Source: Spirochaetaceae bacterium (GTDB lineage Bacteria > Spirochaetota > Spirochaetia > Treponematales > Rectinemataceae). Taken from it: a DNA stretch of 64,000 nt. The notes beneath the pieces were generated by a model. It saw only the letters and a program-made list of their open reading frames with translations. It was not told where the DNA came from and searched no databases. The stretch is taken from positions 86,730-150,729 of the forward strand of contig JANXYO010000069.1 of NCBI GenBank assembly GCA_025356015.1. Reading direction: 5' to 3'. The position numbers were made by a program, and so were the translations under genes. Within the stretch, counting starts at the first letter, position 1. Each line of letters begins with the position of its first letter. This document shows positions 16,697 through 25,202 of this stretch, piece by piece.

Positions 16697-17772
16697 CGGC
16701 CCTTGGCTCCGCCCCGCCTGCGCTCGGCGTCGTGCTCCTTGTAGAGCTTGCCGGCGAAGCGGAGCCAGGCGACGCGCTGGATGTTGCGCTCCTTCTCGGC
16801 CTCGAAGCGCTTGAAGAAGTCGGCGACGGTGAAGCCCTTGCGAAGCTCCTGGGCCAGGACAGCGCTCTGGTCGGCAAGGGCCAGCTCGAGGGCTTCGACC
16901 CTCGCGCCAATTCGCTCCATCGTTCCGAGTATCTTCTTCGCCTCGAGGAGGCGACTTCCGGTCGCGGCCAGCTGCCTGTCCAGGTCCTGGGGCGCGGTCC
17001 TGGCGACCGATCCCTTGCGGGCATCCTCTGACCACTGTTTGAGGACTCCCGACGAGGAGAGCTCGGCATGCAGGGAGACGAGCCTCTCGGCCAGCTCGAG
17101 GTAGCGCGCGGCTATGGCCTTCGCCGCCTTCGGGGCGTTCTTCCTGAAGCTCTCCTCCTCGCCATCGATCCACTTCTGCCTGAAACTCGCGGAGTCGGCC
17201 AGGGAGACGGCGAGCCTGCGCAGCTTGACGCCCTCTCGCTTCTCGACAGCCTGGCCGGGGAGGGCCGAGCTCTGCCCCGACTCGTCGCTGCAGCTGACCT
17301 CTCCCTCGGAGCAGTCGACGAGGACAGAGCCCTCGGGGGAGGTGGTGACCTCGAACTCGGTACCGCGCACGCCCATGACGGTGTTGCCGGTGGAGACGCT
17401 TAGGCTCGGCGAGCCGCTTGCCTTCTTGACCTTGAGGCTGATCTGCCCGGCGATGAGCTCGGCCTCGGTCTGCCTCTCGCCCTTGAGCTCGTCCACCCGG
17501 AGATAGAAGGAGGACCTGGGAGCGACCTTGATGGTCCCGCTCATCCCGGTCAGGGAGGCCGAGAGCGCGAGGGTCACGCGGCCGTTGGCGCCGGTGCTGA
17601 TATAGTCCTCATCCTGGAGATCATCGCCTATTGAGACAGCCTTGAGCGGGGCACCGGCGCGCGTGATTGTGACAGTCCCGTCGATGAACTCGATGCCGGC
17701 GATGGCCTCCTCGGAGGCGATCCAGCCGAGTGCCACAAGGCTCATCGCAAGGGCAAGTGCAAGCTTCTTCAT
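16693..17772 (-). CDS. FecR-domain exported protein
   Basis: 359 residues. A signal peptide MKKLALALAMSLVALGW is followed by a FecR-type domain: GIEFIDGTVTITRAGAPLKA at the start, then GNTVMGVRGTEFEVTT and GSVLVDCSEGEVSC. The rest (about 200-359) is helical and charged. FecR domains are usually periplasmic and found in signalling or envelope-structural proteins, widely in spirochaetes. ATG 17772 (MKK) was chosen because AGGAGA lies about 8 bp upstream; an in-frame ATG at 17778 is too close to that site. It shares a 4-bp stop overlap with dapB and stands divergent to the CBS gene. No sigma-factor partner is adjacent. Confidence 0.82.
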   Translation of the reverse strand: MKKLALALAMSLVALGWIASEEAIAGIEFIDGTVTITRAGAPLKAVSIGDDLQDEDYISTGANGRVTLALSASLTGMSGTIKVAPRSSFYLRVDELKGERQTEAELIAGQISLKVKKASGSPSLSVSTGNTVMGVRGTEFEVTTSPEGSVLVDCSEGEVSCSDESGQSSALPGQAVEKREGVKLRRLAVSLADSASFRQKWIDGEEESFRKNAPKAAKAIAARYLELAERLVSLHAELSSSGVLKQWSEDARKGSVARTAPQDLDRQLAATGSRLLEAKKILGTMERIGARVEALELALADQSAVLAQELRKGFTVADFFKRFEAEKERNIQRVAWLRFAGKLYKEHDAERRRGGAKGR

Positions 17773-17971
17773 ATCCATTCTCCTAAGGTCGCGCTCACAC
17801 TGCCACGAAGCCAAGGACGGATTGGCCAGTGTGCGCGGGCATGTCATACGGGCTTCTTATATCAATAAAAAAGCAATTGTTCCAGACTATGACAAAGAAA
17901 CGTTGTGCGCGCGGCCACGAGGCATTAGAATCGGAATTAGAGATCATCTTCAAGAGTAAGGAGGGTAGCCC

Positions 17972-18430
17972 ATGCAGACCGTAAAGGACATCCTCGATGC
18001 CAAGGGGAGCGAGATCATCAGCATCGGCCCTGATGCGACCCTGTACGAGGCCCTCGAGGTAATGGCGGATCGCAATGTCGGCGCCATCCTGGTGGTCGAC
18101 AAGGGCAACGACATCCTTGGGATCTTCACCGAGCGGGACTTCGCCCGCAAGTTCATCATAAAAGGCCGCACCGGCGAGGGCACAAAGGTCAAGGAAATCA
18201 TGACCTCCCGCGTCCTGTATGTCCAGCCCGAGACCTCGATCTCCGACTGCATGAACCTCATGTCGGAGAAGCGCATCCGCCACCTTCCCGTGATCTCGGG
18301 CGGCAAGATCGTCGGTCTGGTCTCGATAGGAGACGTCCTCAAGGCGACGCTCAAGGAGAAGGAAAGCCTCATCTCCCAGCAGGCCTTCGAGATCGGTCAA
18401 CTCGAGCGCTACATCTCGGGAGGGCCTTGA
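17972..18430 (+). CDS. Two-CBS-domain protein
   Basis: 152 residues made almost wholly of a CBS pair: ATLYEALEVMADRNVGAILV with GIFTERDFARKFI (first) and SDCMNLMSEKRIRHLPVI with LVSIGDVLKATL (second). Such stand-alone pairs bind adenine nucleotides and act as cytoplasmic energy or ligand sensors. AAGGAGGG precedes the ATG. The gene is followed after 30 bp by earP, so the two may be co-transcribed; whether it regulates EF-P modification is unknown. A relatively AT-rich stretch (17850-17920) upstream probably holds promoters for this gene and the divergent FecR gene. Confidence 0.88.
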   Translation: MQTVKDILDAKGSEIISIGPDATLYEALEVMADRNVGAILVVDKGNDILGIFTERDFARKFIIKGRTGEGTKVKEIMTSRVLYVQPETSISDCMNLMSEKRIRHLPVISGGKIVGLVSIGDVLKATLKEKESLISQQAFEIGQLERYISGGP

Positions 18431-18460
18431 GGGCAGGGGCCAGGAAGGACCCCTCTAGCC

Positions 18461-19618
18461 TTGAGGATCGACATCCTCTGCAAGGTCGTCGACAATTTCG
18501 GTGACATAGGCTTTGTGTACCGTCTTGCCCGGGCCCTCTCCGAACTCGGGGCGGGCATCGAGCTGCGCCTCATCGTCGACGACCTCTCGGCCTTCCATGC
18601 CATCTTCCCGGGCGTGGATCCCACGAAGGACCTTCAGGTCCTGGGGACCTGGACCATCCTCAGCTGGGGCCTGCCCAGCGAACTCGTCCGGATGGAAAGG
18701 CCGAGGATCGTCCTCGAGTGCTTCGCCTGCGGGAGGCCCGACTGGTACGAGGACATCCTCTTCGACCCCAGCGACAGCGAGCGGCGGACCATCCTGAGCG
18801 TCGAGCATCTCACCGCCGAGCCATGGGCTGTCGAGTTCCACCGCCTGGTCTCGGCAACCCGGTCGGCACTCGTGAGGAAGTGGATGTTCATGCCTGGATT
18901 CCAGGCGGGTACCGGGGGCCTGATCGCCGAGAAGGGCCTCGAGGCGAGGATCGCCTCCTGGCGCGATCCCGCCAGCCGGCCAAGGCTCAGGCTTGAGCTG
19001 GCAGGCTCGGCGGGTGTGGCCCTGCCTCTGGCCGCGGAAGACAGCTACTGGCTGACGGTGTTCAGCTACGAGCACGACTATTCCCGGATCGTCAGTGAGC
19101 TCGCGGACTTCGCCTCGACGCGGCCCCTCCTCGTCTTGGTCGCGGCGGGCCGGAGCTCTGTCTGTTTTGTTGACGCCTGGCGCGGGGCCGGCGAGGCCTT
19201 CCCGATAGTGAAACTCCCCTTCCTGGACCAGGAGAGCTGGGATGAATTCCTCTTGGCATCGGATTTTGCCATTGTCCGCGGGGAGGACAGCGTGGCGAGG
19301 GCCGCCCTCTGCGGCTTGCCCTTCCTATGGCACGCCTACCTGCAGGATGGGGCCCACCAGGTCGTCAAGGTGAGGGCCCTCCTCGACCGCATGTGGCCCC
19401 ATTTCGGCGAAGGGGATTTTGCCCGCTACGAAGAGCTATCGATAGCCTTCAACGACAGGCTCGAGGACAAGCCTTCTGTCCGCGGGGAGGAATCGATTAT
19501 ATCCTTGCTCCACCGTGACTTGGAGATCAAGGAAGGATTCCGGGCCTTTTCGGGGGAGCTCAGGCAGCTTGGGAACCTCGCGGCCAACCTCGTGACATTC
19601 CTTGGGGAAATCGTGTAG
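18461..19618 (+). CDS. earP: EF-P arginine rhamnosyltransferase EarP
   Basis: 385 residues. EarP moves rhamnose from dTDP-L-rhamnose to Arg32 of elongation factor P in the cytoplasm, which lets EF-P rescue ribosomes at polyproline. The N terminus MRIDILCKVVDNFGDIGFVY carries the conserved Asp11 and Asp15, and IVRGEDSVARA carries Glu275. These match the three residues known to be essential in Pseudomonas EarP (Asp13, Asp17, Glu273). The start is TTG at 18461, chosen because it gives exactly the family N terminus and has AGGAAGGA upstream. The efp gene is next (84 bp), and it has Arg at the modified position. Confidence 0.93.
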   Translation: MRIDILCKVVDNFGDIGFVYRLARALSELGAGIELRLIVDDLSAFHAIFPGVDPTKDLQVLGTWTILSWGLPSELVRMERPRIVLECFACGRPDWYEDILFDPSDSERRTILSVEHLTAEPWAVEFHRLVSATRSALVRKWMFMPGFQAGTGGLIAEKGLEARIASWRDPASRPRLRLELAGSAGVALPLAAEDSYWLTVFSYEHDYSRIVSELADFASTRPLLVLVAAGRSSVCFVDAWRGAGEAFPIVKLPFLDQESWDEFLLASDFAIVRGEDSVARAALCGLPFLWHAYLQDGAHQVVKVRALLDRMWPHFGEGDFARYEELSIAFNDRLEDKPSVRGEESIISLLHRDLEIKEGFRAFSGELRQLGNLAANLVTFLGEIV

Positions 19619-19702
19619 ACTGCCTCCTCAAGCTCGTCACGCATGCCGGAAACGCCTCAACTCGGTTCCGACATAAAATCAAGTTTTATGTGAGGAAGAC
19701 CT

Positions 19703-20269
19703 ATGTTGATGACCTCCGATATACGCGGCGGCACCGTTTTCAAGTCTGGGGACGACGTGGTCGTGGTCCAGCGCATGCTCGGCATCAAGGCTGGCCGGGC
19801 GGGCCAGGTCAAGAAACTCCGCGTCAAGAACATCCTGACGGGTCAGACCTCAGAGCTCGGCCTGGACATGGGAGAGAAGTTCGAGGAGGTCCACCTCGAT
19901 TTCCACAAGATGAAGCTCTCCTACGTCGATGGCGACACCTACATCTTCATGGACCAGGAGAGCTTCGAGCAGTACGAGCTCTCCAAAGAAGACCTTGGGG
20001 ACAATGTTGGCTACATCACGCCCGAGGACGACTTCGAGGTCGAGGTCGCCTTCTACGACGAGAAGCCCGTCAGCGTCACACTGCCCACGGCCATAGTCAG
20101 GACCATCACCTACTGCGAGCCCGGCATCAAGGGCGACACTTCGGGAAAGACCCAGAAACCCGCGACCCTCGATACCGGAATCCAGGTTTCCGTGCCCCTG
20201 TTCTGCGAGATCGGGACCAAGATCAAGCTCGACACCAGAGACGGCAGCTTTATTGAGCGGGTGAAGTAA
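19703..20269 (+). CDS. efp: Elongation factor P with Arg32 (rhamnosylation type)
   Basis: 188 residues with the three-domain EF-P layout. Domain I loop reads KAGRAGQVKK and places Arg at residue 32 from the ATG at 19703. That is the position used by EarP-modified EF-Ps, whereas EpmA-type proteins have Lys34. The C-terminal part has ATLDTGIQVSVPLFCEIGTK and ends DTRDGSFIERVK, the expected EF-P ending. EF-P binds between P and E sites and promotes peptide bonds at consecutive prolines. AGGAAG precedes the ATG, and an intrinsic terminator follows at 20317-20353. The pairing with earP supports the modification type strongly. Confidence 0.95.
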   Translation: MLMTSDIRGGTVFKSGDDVVVVQRMLGIKAGRAGQVKKLRVKNILTGQTSELGLDMGEKFEEVHLDFHKMKLSYVDGDTYIFMDQESFEQYELSKEDLGDNVGYITPEDDFEVEVAFYDEKPVSVTLPTAIVRTITYCEPGIKGDTSGKTQKPATLDTGIQVSVPLFCEIGTKIKLDTRDGSFIERVK

Positions 20270-20316
20270 GACAGCAGGCGCATGCCGGGTTCCCGATGAC
20301 CCTGGCTGAACATTGA

Positions 20317-20353
20317 CCTTAAGGGCCCATTGAGCGGCCCTGAGGTTTTTTTT
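20317..20353 (+). terminator. Intrinsic terminator after efp
   Basis: Stem AGGGCC (20322-20327) / GGCCCT (20336-20341) with loop CATTGAGC, extended by CCT/AGG after a small internal bulge, then eight T (20346-20353). It sits 48 bp after the efp stop and fits a Rho-independent terminator. Confidence 0.75.
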
Positions 20354-20460
20354 GGCCCTGGGCCCTGTCCCGCCACTCTAAAGTCCCCCTCCTCGATGCA
20401 ATTTCCAGATTGCGCCGCCCAAGCCCGGATACTATGCTTGGTGAAGAGGAGGCACGGGAC

Positions 20461-20982
20461 ATGACAAAACGCAGCTTGAAAGGGGCAGCTCGCCTTTTGG
20501 TCTGGTCCTTTTCCCTCGCCCTCGGCCTGCAGGCGGCGGGGGCGCAGGCAATCTGGACGACCTCGCAAAGCATCCCTTCCTCGAATGGCCACTTCGCCTG
20601 CCGGCTCAGCCAGCAGGCGACCGGGACCTGCCAGGCCGAGATGATCGAGAGTTCCTCGGGCCTCGCCCTCTGGTCGCAGTGGATAGACTGGGACCACCAG
20701 AGCGTCGGCATCGCCTCCAATGACGGCAAGGTCTTCGCCGTGCTGAACTCGGAGTACGGCCCCGAATCGACCCTGATCCAGATCAGCCGCCAGGACGGCC
20801 GGGAGGGCTACGGTGCGGCCAATATCGTCATCGCCCGCCAGTTCCTGAGCCGCGACGGCGGCAAGCTCCTCTGGATCAAGGACGTGGAGAAGAATGCCAG
20901 CTTCGAGTACGCGAGCGACGGCACGACCCAGGCCCTGAACCTCCACGCCGTCGACGGGAAGGTCTACAGGATCCGTCTGTAG
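20461..20982 (+). CDS. Secreted hypothetical protein
   Basis: 173 residues, not recognised. A signal peptide ([20 protein letters not shown], cleavage near GAQA) precedes a mature domain rich in beta-type segments. Examples are [20 protein letters not shown] and [12 protein letters not shown], ending DGKVYRIRL; this repeated strand-turn pattern could be a half propeller or a small beta sandwich. Two Cys (FACRLS and GTCQAE) are close and could form a disulfide. ATG 20461 was chosen because GAGGAGG lies about 10 bp upstream. The efp terminator isolates it from the upstream genes, and aldolase follows after 52 bp. Confidence 0.65.
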   Translation: MTKRSLKGAARLLVWSFSLALGLQAAGAQAIWTTSQSIPSSNGHFACRLSQQATGTCQAEMIESSSGLALWSQWIDWDHQSVGIASNDGKVFAVLNSEYGPESTLIQISRQDGREGYGAANIVIARQFLSRDGGKLLWIKDVEKNASFEYASDGTTQALNLHAVDGKVYRIRL

Positions 20983-21034
20983 ACGTGGCATCGGCACCCG
21001 AGGACAGCTATACTGGTTTCAGAAGGAGGGAACC

Positions 21035-22099
21035 ATGAGCGGCGAGACGGCCAGGCTTCTCGGCGACAAGGCCGAATACCTTCTCTCATTCGCATCCCCG
21101 AAAATCCCCAAGGAAAGGCTCCACCTGCCCGGTCCGGATTGGATCGAGCGCATCTTCATCGGTTCCAACCGCAGCAATCGCGTCCTCTCGAACCTCGCCT
21201 GGCTCTATGGCCACGGGAGGCTCGCCCACACGGGCTACCTCTCGATCCTTCCCGTGGACCAGGGCATCGAGCATTCGGCAGGGGCGAGCTTCGCCAAGAA
21301 CCCCGACTACTTCGATCCCGAGAACATAGTCAGGCTTGCCATCGAGGGAGGCTGCAATGCCGTCGCCTCGACCTTTGGAGTCCTCGGGATCGTAGCGCGC
21401 AGGTACTGCCACCGCATCCCCTTCATCGTGAAGATCAACCACAACGAGCTCCTCACCTACCCGAACAAGGCCGACCAGATCATGTTCGGCTTGGTGAGGG
21501 ATGCCGCCGAGATGGGGGCGGCCGCCGTGGGCGCGACGATCTATTTCGGCTCGCCAGAGAGCGGGCGGCAGATAGTCGAGGTTTCCCAGGCCTTCGCGGC
21601 CGCCCACGAGCTCGGGCTCGCGACGGTGCTCTGGTGCTACCTGAGGAATCCCCAGTTCAAGAAGGAGACTGACTACCATGTCGCCGCCGACCTCACGGGA
21701 CAGGCCAACCACCTGGGCGCGACCATCCAGGCCGACATCGTGAAGCAGAAGCTGCCAGAGAACGACGGAGGCTTCAAGGCCCTCAACTCAGGGACCTCGA
21801 GCTATGGCAAGCTCGACGAGCGCATGTACACCGAGCTCGACTCGAGCCATCCCATCGACCTCTGCCGCTACCAGGTGGCCAACTGCTACATGGGACGCAT
21901 CGGCCTCATAAACTCGGGCGGCGCATCGGGCAAGAACGACCTCGCCGAGGCGGCTGCCACGGCGGTGATCAACAAGCGAGCGGGCGGCACCGGACTGATC
22001 TCGGGACGCAAGGCCTTCCAGAAACCCATGAAGGACGGGATCGCCCTTCTTAACACGATACAGGACGTCTACCTCGACAAGGCTGTGACGGTGGCATGA
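21035..22099 (+). CDS. Fructose-bisphosphate aldolase, class I (DhnA/FbaB type)
   Basis: 354 residues. The class I bacterial/archaeal aldolase fold is shown by [53 protein letters not shown] (with the Schiff-base-type Lys) and [12 protein letters not shown] near the C terminus. It splits fructose 1,6-bisphosphate into two triose phosphates in glycolysis and works in reverse in gluconeogenesis. AAGGAGGG precedes the ATG, and a -10-like TATACT lies at 21009-21014, so it may have its own promoter. The ACT gene follows 22 bp downstream, which suggests a shared transcript. Confidence 0.9.
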   Translation: MSGETARLLGDKAEYLLSFASPKIPKERLHLPGPDWIERIFIGSNRSNRVLSNLAWLYGHGRLAHTGYLSILPVDQGIEHSAGASFAKNPDYFDPENIVRLAIEGGCNAVASTFGVLGIVARRYCHRIPFIVKINHNELLTYPNKADQIMFGLVRDAAEMGAAAVGATIYFGSPESGRQIVEVSQAFAAAHELGLATVLWCYLRNPQFKKETDYHVAADLTGQANHLGATIQADIVKQKLPENDGGFKALNSGTSSYGKLDERMYTELDSSHPIDLCRYQVANCYMGRIGLINSGGASGKNDLAEAAATAVINKRAGGTGLISGRKAFQKPMKDGIALLNTIQDVYLDKAVTVA

Positions 22100-22121
22100 T
22101 GCTCGGAAGGATGGCACAAGG

Positions 22122-22589
22122 GTGAAGATCAGACAGTTGAGTGTCGTGCTCGAAAACACGGCGGGGAAGCTCTACGAGATGAGCAGCCTGCTTTATGCGG
22201 GGAACATCGACATCAGGAGCATCTTTGTCAGCGAGGAGACCGAATTCTCCGCGGTCCACATCATCGTCGACAAGCCGGCCGAGGCCCTGGCCCTCCTGCG
22301 CAAGAGTGGCTACTTCGTAAAGGAGGTCGAGGTCTTCGGCCTCAAGGCCGATGACCGCCCCGGCGGCCTCATGAAGATCCTGGAGATCCTCAAGCGCTAC
22401 AACCTCAACATCGAGTACGTCTACGGCTTCGGGGAGAAGACCGAGGGCAAGGCGGTCTTCATATTTAGGATCACCGACATTGACGAGGCGATCAAGGTAA
22501 TAGGCTCGGGGGTCGTGGATTTCCTGCCCACGGAGAATGTGGAGAGGTCGAAACGGCAGTCGAGCTGGGAGCTCATAGAGAACCTTTAG
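22122..22589 (+). CDS. ACT-domain protein (tandem ACT)
   Basis: 155 residues. Two ACT-like units: the first opens with KIRQLSVVLENTAGKLYEMS (1-70), the second with LKADDRPGGLMKILEILKRY (about 75-145). Stand-alone ACT pairs usually bind amino acids and act as regulatory subunits or sensors in the cytoplasm. The start is GTG 22122, with GGAAGG upstream. It lies between aldolase and an uncharacterised gene. The amino acid sensed is unknown. Confidence 0.85.
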   Translation: MKIRQLSVVLENTAGKLYEMSSLLYAGNIDIRSIFVSEETEFSAVHIIVDKPAEALALLRKSGYFVKEVEVFGLKADDRPGGLMKILEILKRYNLNIEYVYGFGEKTEGKAVFIFRITDIDEAIKVIGSGVVDFLPTENVERSKRQSSWELIENL

Positions 22590-22642
22590 CAGAAAGCCTG
22601 ATGCTGTGATCGAGCCCTAAAGTTTGGGGAAAGGAGCCTTGG

Positions 22643-23419
22643 ATGGAAACCTACCTGTATCTCTCCATGATGCCCGAGTCCCTCGTCGCCTCGATGCTGC
22701 CGCCGAAGGAGTTCGGCGCCTACATGGCGACGGGAACGCAGAAACAGACCTCAGGCCAGGCCATGTTCTTCACGCTGAAGCCGGGCTTCAGGAGCGAGTT
22801 CTTCAGGCTCGCCGAGGTGGCGGAGCGCTGCGTCCCCCACGATGACGGCCGGCCCAAGCACTCCCTCTATCTCGCCATCTACCGCGTCCTCGAGCATATC
22901 CCCCTGGACGCCATCGACTCCCTCTGGCTCATCACGGCCCACGGCCGCGCCCTCGAGCTCAAGCAGGCCTCGACCTACACCGAACCGACCCAGAAGTACC
23001 ACCTCTACCGGGAGATCGCCCCGGTGAACCCCCTCATCGCGAGCTCCCTCGGCCCCGTGGAGTTCTGCAGGTTCATCACCGATCCATCCAAGCCAGTCTA
23101 CGTTCCCCGGCTCTGCCTGGTCGAGCTCGATCTGGCAGGCATGGCCGAGGACCCGAAGAACGGCAGGGCAGACAACCTCCCCTACCGCCACCTCGCCCAC
23201 ATCAGGACCTGCCTCGGCGAGCTCGGCACCAAGCCGATCAAGACAGTCGACCGCCTCCCGCGCCAGGGCATCATCTACCGCTGCATCAAGAGCGGCATCT
23301 ACATTGGCGACCGGGAAAGGGTCCTCGAGTACGCCTTCCCATCCGTGGACGAGCTCGAGCTCAAGCACGACGAGTGGTGGCGCTGCGCCAACGATTCCGA
23401 ACTCCAGTGGACGGTCTAG
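22643..23419 (+). CDS. Conserved hypothetical protein
   Basis: 258 residues; I cannot assign a family. It has no signal peptide or membrane segment and looks cytoplasmic and globular. Notable stretches are METYLYLSMMPESLVASMLP, SLYLAIYRVLEHIPLDAID and a Tyr/His-rich middle (TQKYHLYREIAPVNPL). Cysteines are scattered and no metal motif is evident. AAAGGAG precedes the ATG. It follows the ACT gene by 53 bp on the same strand, so it is possibly the last gene of the aldolase-ACT transcript. Its stop codon lies inside the left arm of an inverted repeat. Confidence 0.7.
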   Translation: METYLYLSMMPESLVASMLPPKEFGAYMATGTQKQTSGQAMFFTLKPGFRSEFFRLAEVAERCVPHDDGRPKHSLYLAIYRVLEHIPLDAIDSLWLITAHGRALELKQASTYTEPTQKYHLYREIAPVNPLIASSLGPVEFCRFITDPSKPVYVPRLCLVELDLAGMAEDPKNGRADNLPYRHLAHIRTCLGELGTKPIKTVDRLPRQGIIYRCIKSGIYIGDRERVLEYAFPSVDELELKHDEWWRCANDSELQWTV

Positions 23420-23454
23420 AGCGCGCCCTTGCGGCCCCGGAGTCCGCGCTCTAG
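23416..23454. terminator. Inverted repeat holding both stop codons of a convergent gene pair
   Basis: CTAGAGCGCG (23416-23425) and CGCGCTCTAG (23445-23454) are exact inverse complements with a 19-base loop. The plus-strand gene's TAG lies in the left arm and the minus-strand ridA-like gene's stop in the right arm. There is no T tract, so it is a bidirectional terminator or mRNA 3' stabiliser by inference only. Confidence 0.5.
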
Positions 23455-23831
23455 GGCCGCTTCGCCGCCATCTCGATCTCGATCCTGGCCCCAAGCGGGA
23501 GGGCAGAGACACCGATGGTGGTGCGCGCGGGGTAGGGAGCCGAGAACATGCGCGAGTAGACGGCGTTCATCGCGGCGAAGTCCCCCATATCCACAAGGAA
23601 GACGTTGACCTTGACGACCTCGTCAGCCCCGAGGCCCGCGGCGGCGAGCACGGCGAAAAGGTTGCGGAAGCACTGCTCGGTCTGGGCCTCGATGCCGCCG
23701 CCGACGAGGGCGCCGCTGCCGCTGTCCATGGGTGTCTGGCCAGAAAAGAAGACGATGTCGCCGGCTTCGACGGCGTGGGAATAGGGTCCCACCGCGACTG
23801 CGCCCGGCGCGCTGAAGGCTTTCCTCGGCAT
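23451..23831 (-). CDS. ridA: RidA family (YjgF/YER057c/UK114) deaminase
   Basis: 126 residues. RidA hydrolyses reactive enamine/imine intermediates made by PLP enzymes. Family marks: PGAVAVGPYSHAVEAGDIVF at the start, FFSGQTPMD, QTEQCFRNL, VVKVNVFLVDMGDFAAMN, and PARTTIGVSALPLGARIEIE containing the catalytic-type Arg and Glu. ATG 23831 was chosen because AAGGAG stands 5-6 bp before it; the GTG at 23837 overlaps that site. The gene starts 2 bp after the cyclic-nucleotide-binding gene's stop, so the two are co-transcribed, an uncommon pairing. Confidence 0.9.
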   Translation of the reverse strand: MPRKAFSAPGAVAVGPYSHAVEAGDIVFFSGQTPMDSGSGALVGGGIEAQTEQCFRNLFAVLAAAGLGADEVVKVNVFLVDMGDFAAMNAVYSRMFSAPYPARTTIGVSALPLGARIEIEMAAKRP

Positions 23832-23833
23832 GC

Positions 23834-24343
23834 TCACTCCTTCTCTTCGGGAATCAGGTCCTCGGGGGCTGATGGATCGGCGGTGTCTGCCCCGGCGCGC
23901 AGTGAAGCGGCCTCGCGCAGGGTCACCATGATCTCATCCATGCGGCGCAGGTGGCGCGAGAGATCGCGAGCCAGGTTCATCACCATGATCGCGAAGACCT
24001 TGACGTCCATCTTGTAGATGTCGTGGAAGGAGACGTTGCTTATCCTGGCCACCCTTGTTGGCACGGCTGCCTTGACGGTCGCCGCCGAGGGCATGACGTC
24101 CAGGAATTCCATCTCGCCAAAGGTGTCGCCTTCGCGGAGTTCGACGAGAAAGGAGTGGCGCTTCGAGACTTCGACCCTGCCCTCGAGGATGAAGTAGATG
24201 CTGTCGTTCGGCTTCCCCTCGGTCTGGATCGGCGCGCCCGCCTCGAAGGAGCTGATGGCCAGGAAGCAGCGCACGCGCTCGATGTCCTCGGGGAGGAGAC
24301 CGCCGAAGAGCGAGTACTTCTGCAGGGACTCCAGGTTGACCAT
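23834..24343 (-). CDS. Cyclic-nucleotide-binding (CNB) domain protein without DNA-binding domain
   Basis: 169 residues. One CNB domain covers residues 1-130: LFGGLLPEDIERVRCFLAIS, then KPNDSIYFILEGRVEVS and the phosphate-binding cassette EGDTFGEMEFLDVMPSAATV. The cassette has Gly-Glu, but Ser-Ala-Ala where cAMP-binding Crp has R(S/T)A, so cAMP binding is uncertain. The remainder is a helix plus an acidic tail, with no winged helix. It is likely a regulatory module for another protein. AGAGGGGGC precedes the ATG. It is followed directly by ridA, and the truncated htrA lies 171 bp upstream on the same strand. Confidence 0.85.
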   Translation of the reverse strand: MVNLESLQKYSLFGGLLPEDIERVRCFLAISSFEAGAPIQTEGKPNDSIYFILEGRVEVSKRHSFLVELREGDTFGEMEFLDVMPSAATVKAAVPTRVARISNVSFHDIYKMDVKVFAIMVMNLARDLSRHLRRMDEIMVTLREAASLRAGADTADPSAPEDLIPEEKE

Positions 24344-24514
24344 GCCCCCTCTCCTCGAATCCACGCCCGGCTCCCACGATTAGGGCCCGCAGGGCCGATC
24401 CAGACGGAACATACCACGATCGGAGCCTGAGGGCAAGTTGCGCTTTTGCCGAGATGAGGTCGCCTTGAGGCCAGGGGCCGATGTGCTAGAAAACCCTAAC
24501 TCAAGACGGTCGGC

Positions 24515-25162
24515 CTAGGCCAAGACGGGCGTCTCGCTCGGCCTGAGCTCCAGCTCGAGCCTTGAGCTGCCGCGCAGGAGGACGAGGGGAGTGCTCCTGC
24601 CGATGCTTTCCTCCCCCAGGAGGCGGCGAAGCTCGTCCATGCCTGCGACGCTCCGCCCGCCGAACTCAAGGAGGAGGTCGCCCTCGCGGACCCCGGCCGC
24701 ATCGGCCGGTCCCCCGCGCTCCAGTTCGGTGACGAGGACGGCGCTCTCGGCCGCGAGCTCGTAATGCCGGATGAGCCTGCGCAGGAGAGGCACGTTCTGG
24801 CCCCCGATGCCTATGTATCCCCGCCTGATCCTGCCTTTCTGCATGAGGGTCGCCGCGATCGAGGCAGCGGTGTTGGACGGCACCGCGAAGCAGAGCCCCT
24901 GGGCCATGCGGATGCCGGCGGTGTTCACCCCGACCACGCGGGCGCGGAAATCAAGGAGGGGGCAGCCCGAGTTGCCCGGGTTGAGGGCCGCGTCGGTCTG
25001 GATAACATCGTCGATCAGGCGTCCGTTGACCGAGCGGAAGGAGCGCCCAAGCGCGCTGATCACTCCCGCGGTGACCGAACTCTGGAAGCCGTAGGGGTTG
25101 CCGAATGGCCGGGTCGGGGGCCTGGAATCAGCGGCCAGGGCTTGAAGGCGAACGCTTGCCAA
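24515..25162 (-). pseudogene. HtrA/DegP-type serine protease lacking its N-terminal half
   Basis: 215 residues remain. The end of the trypsin-like domain is intact, with FGNPYGFQSSVTAGVISAL, DAALNPGNSGCPLLDF and AQGLCFAVPSNTA, followed by a PDZ domain (VTELERGGPADAAGVREGDL). The signal sequence and the first barrel with catalytic His and Asp are missing: only about 40 bp separate the first recognisable residues from the corA gene, whose promoter occupies that DNA. The catalytic Ser motif GNSGGP reads GNSGCP. The possible start is a TTG. I infer a deletion derivative that is probably proteolytically dead, although a PDZ-containing fragment might still be made. Confidence 0.75.
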
Positions 25163-25183
25163 GGCCCTATCCTCGGCTATACT
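25156..25183 (+). promoter_or_regulatory. Promoter of the CorA-like gene
   Basis: TTGCCA (25156-25161), 16-bp spacer, TATACT (25178-25183), then GGAGGG and ATG 25203. The -35 overlaps the first codons of the truncated htrA frame on the other strand. Confidence 0.65.
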
Positions 25184-25202
25184 TCAAGCCCCGGAGGGTC
25201 TG

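Noticed and set aside
24344..24514. 171-bp gap before the CNB gene examined for a small gene or RNA
   Set aside because: No open frame with a Shine-Dalgarno and no hairpin-T tract was found; it is probably a promoter region for the CNB-ridA unit.
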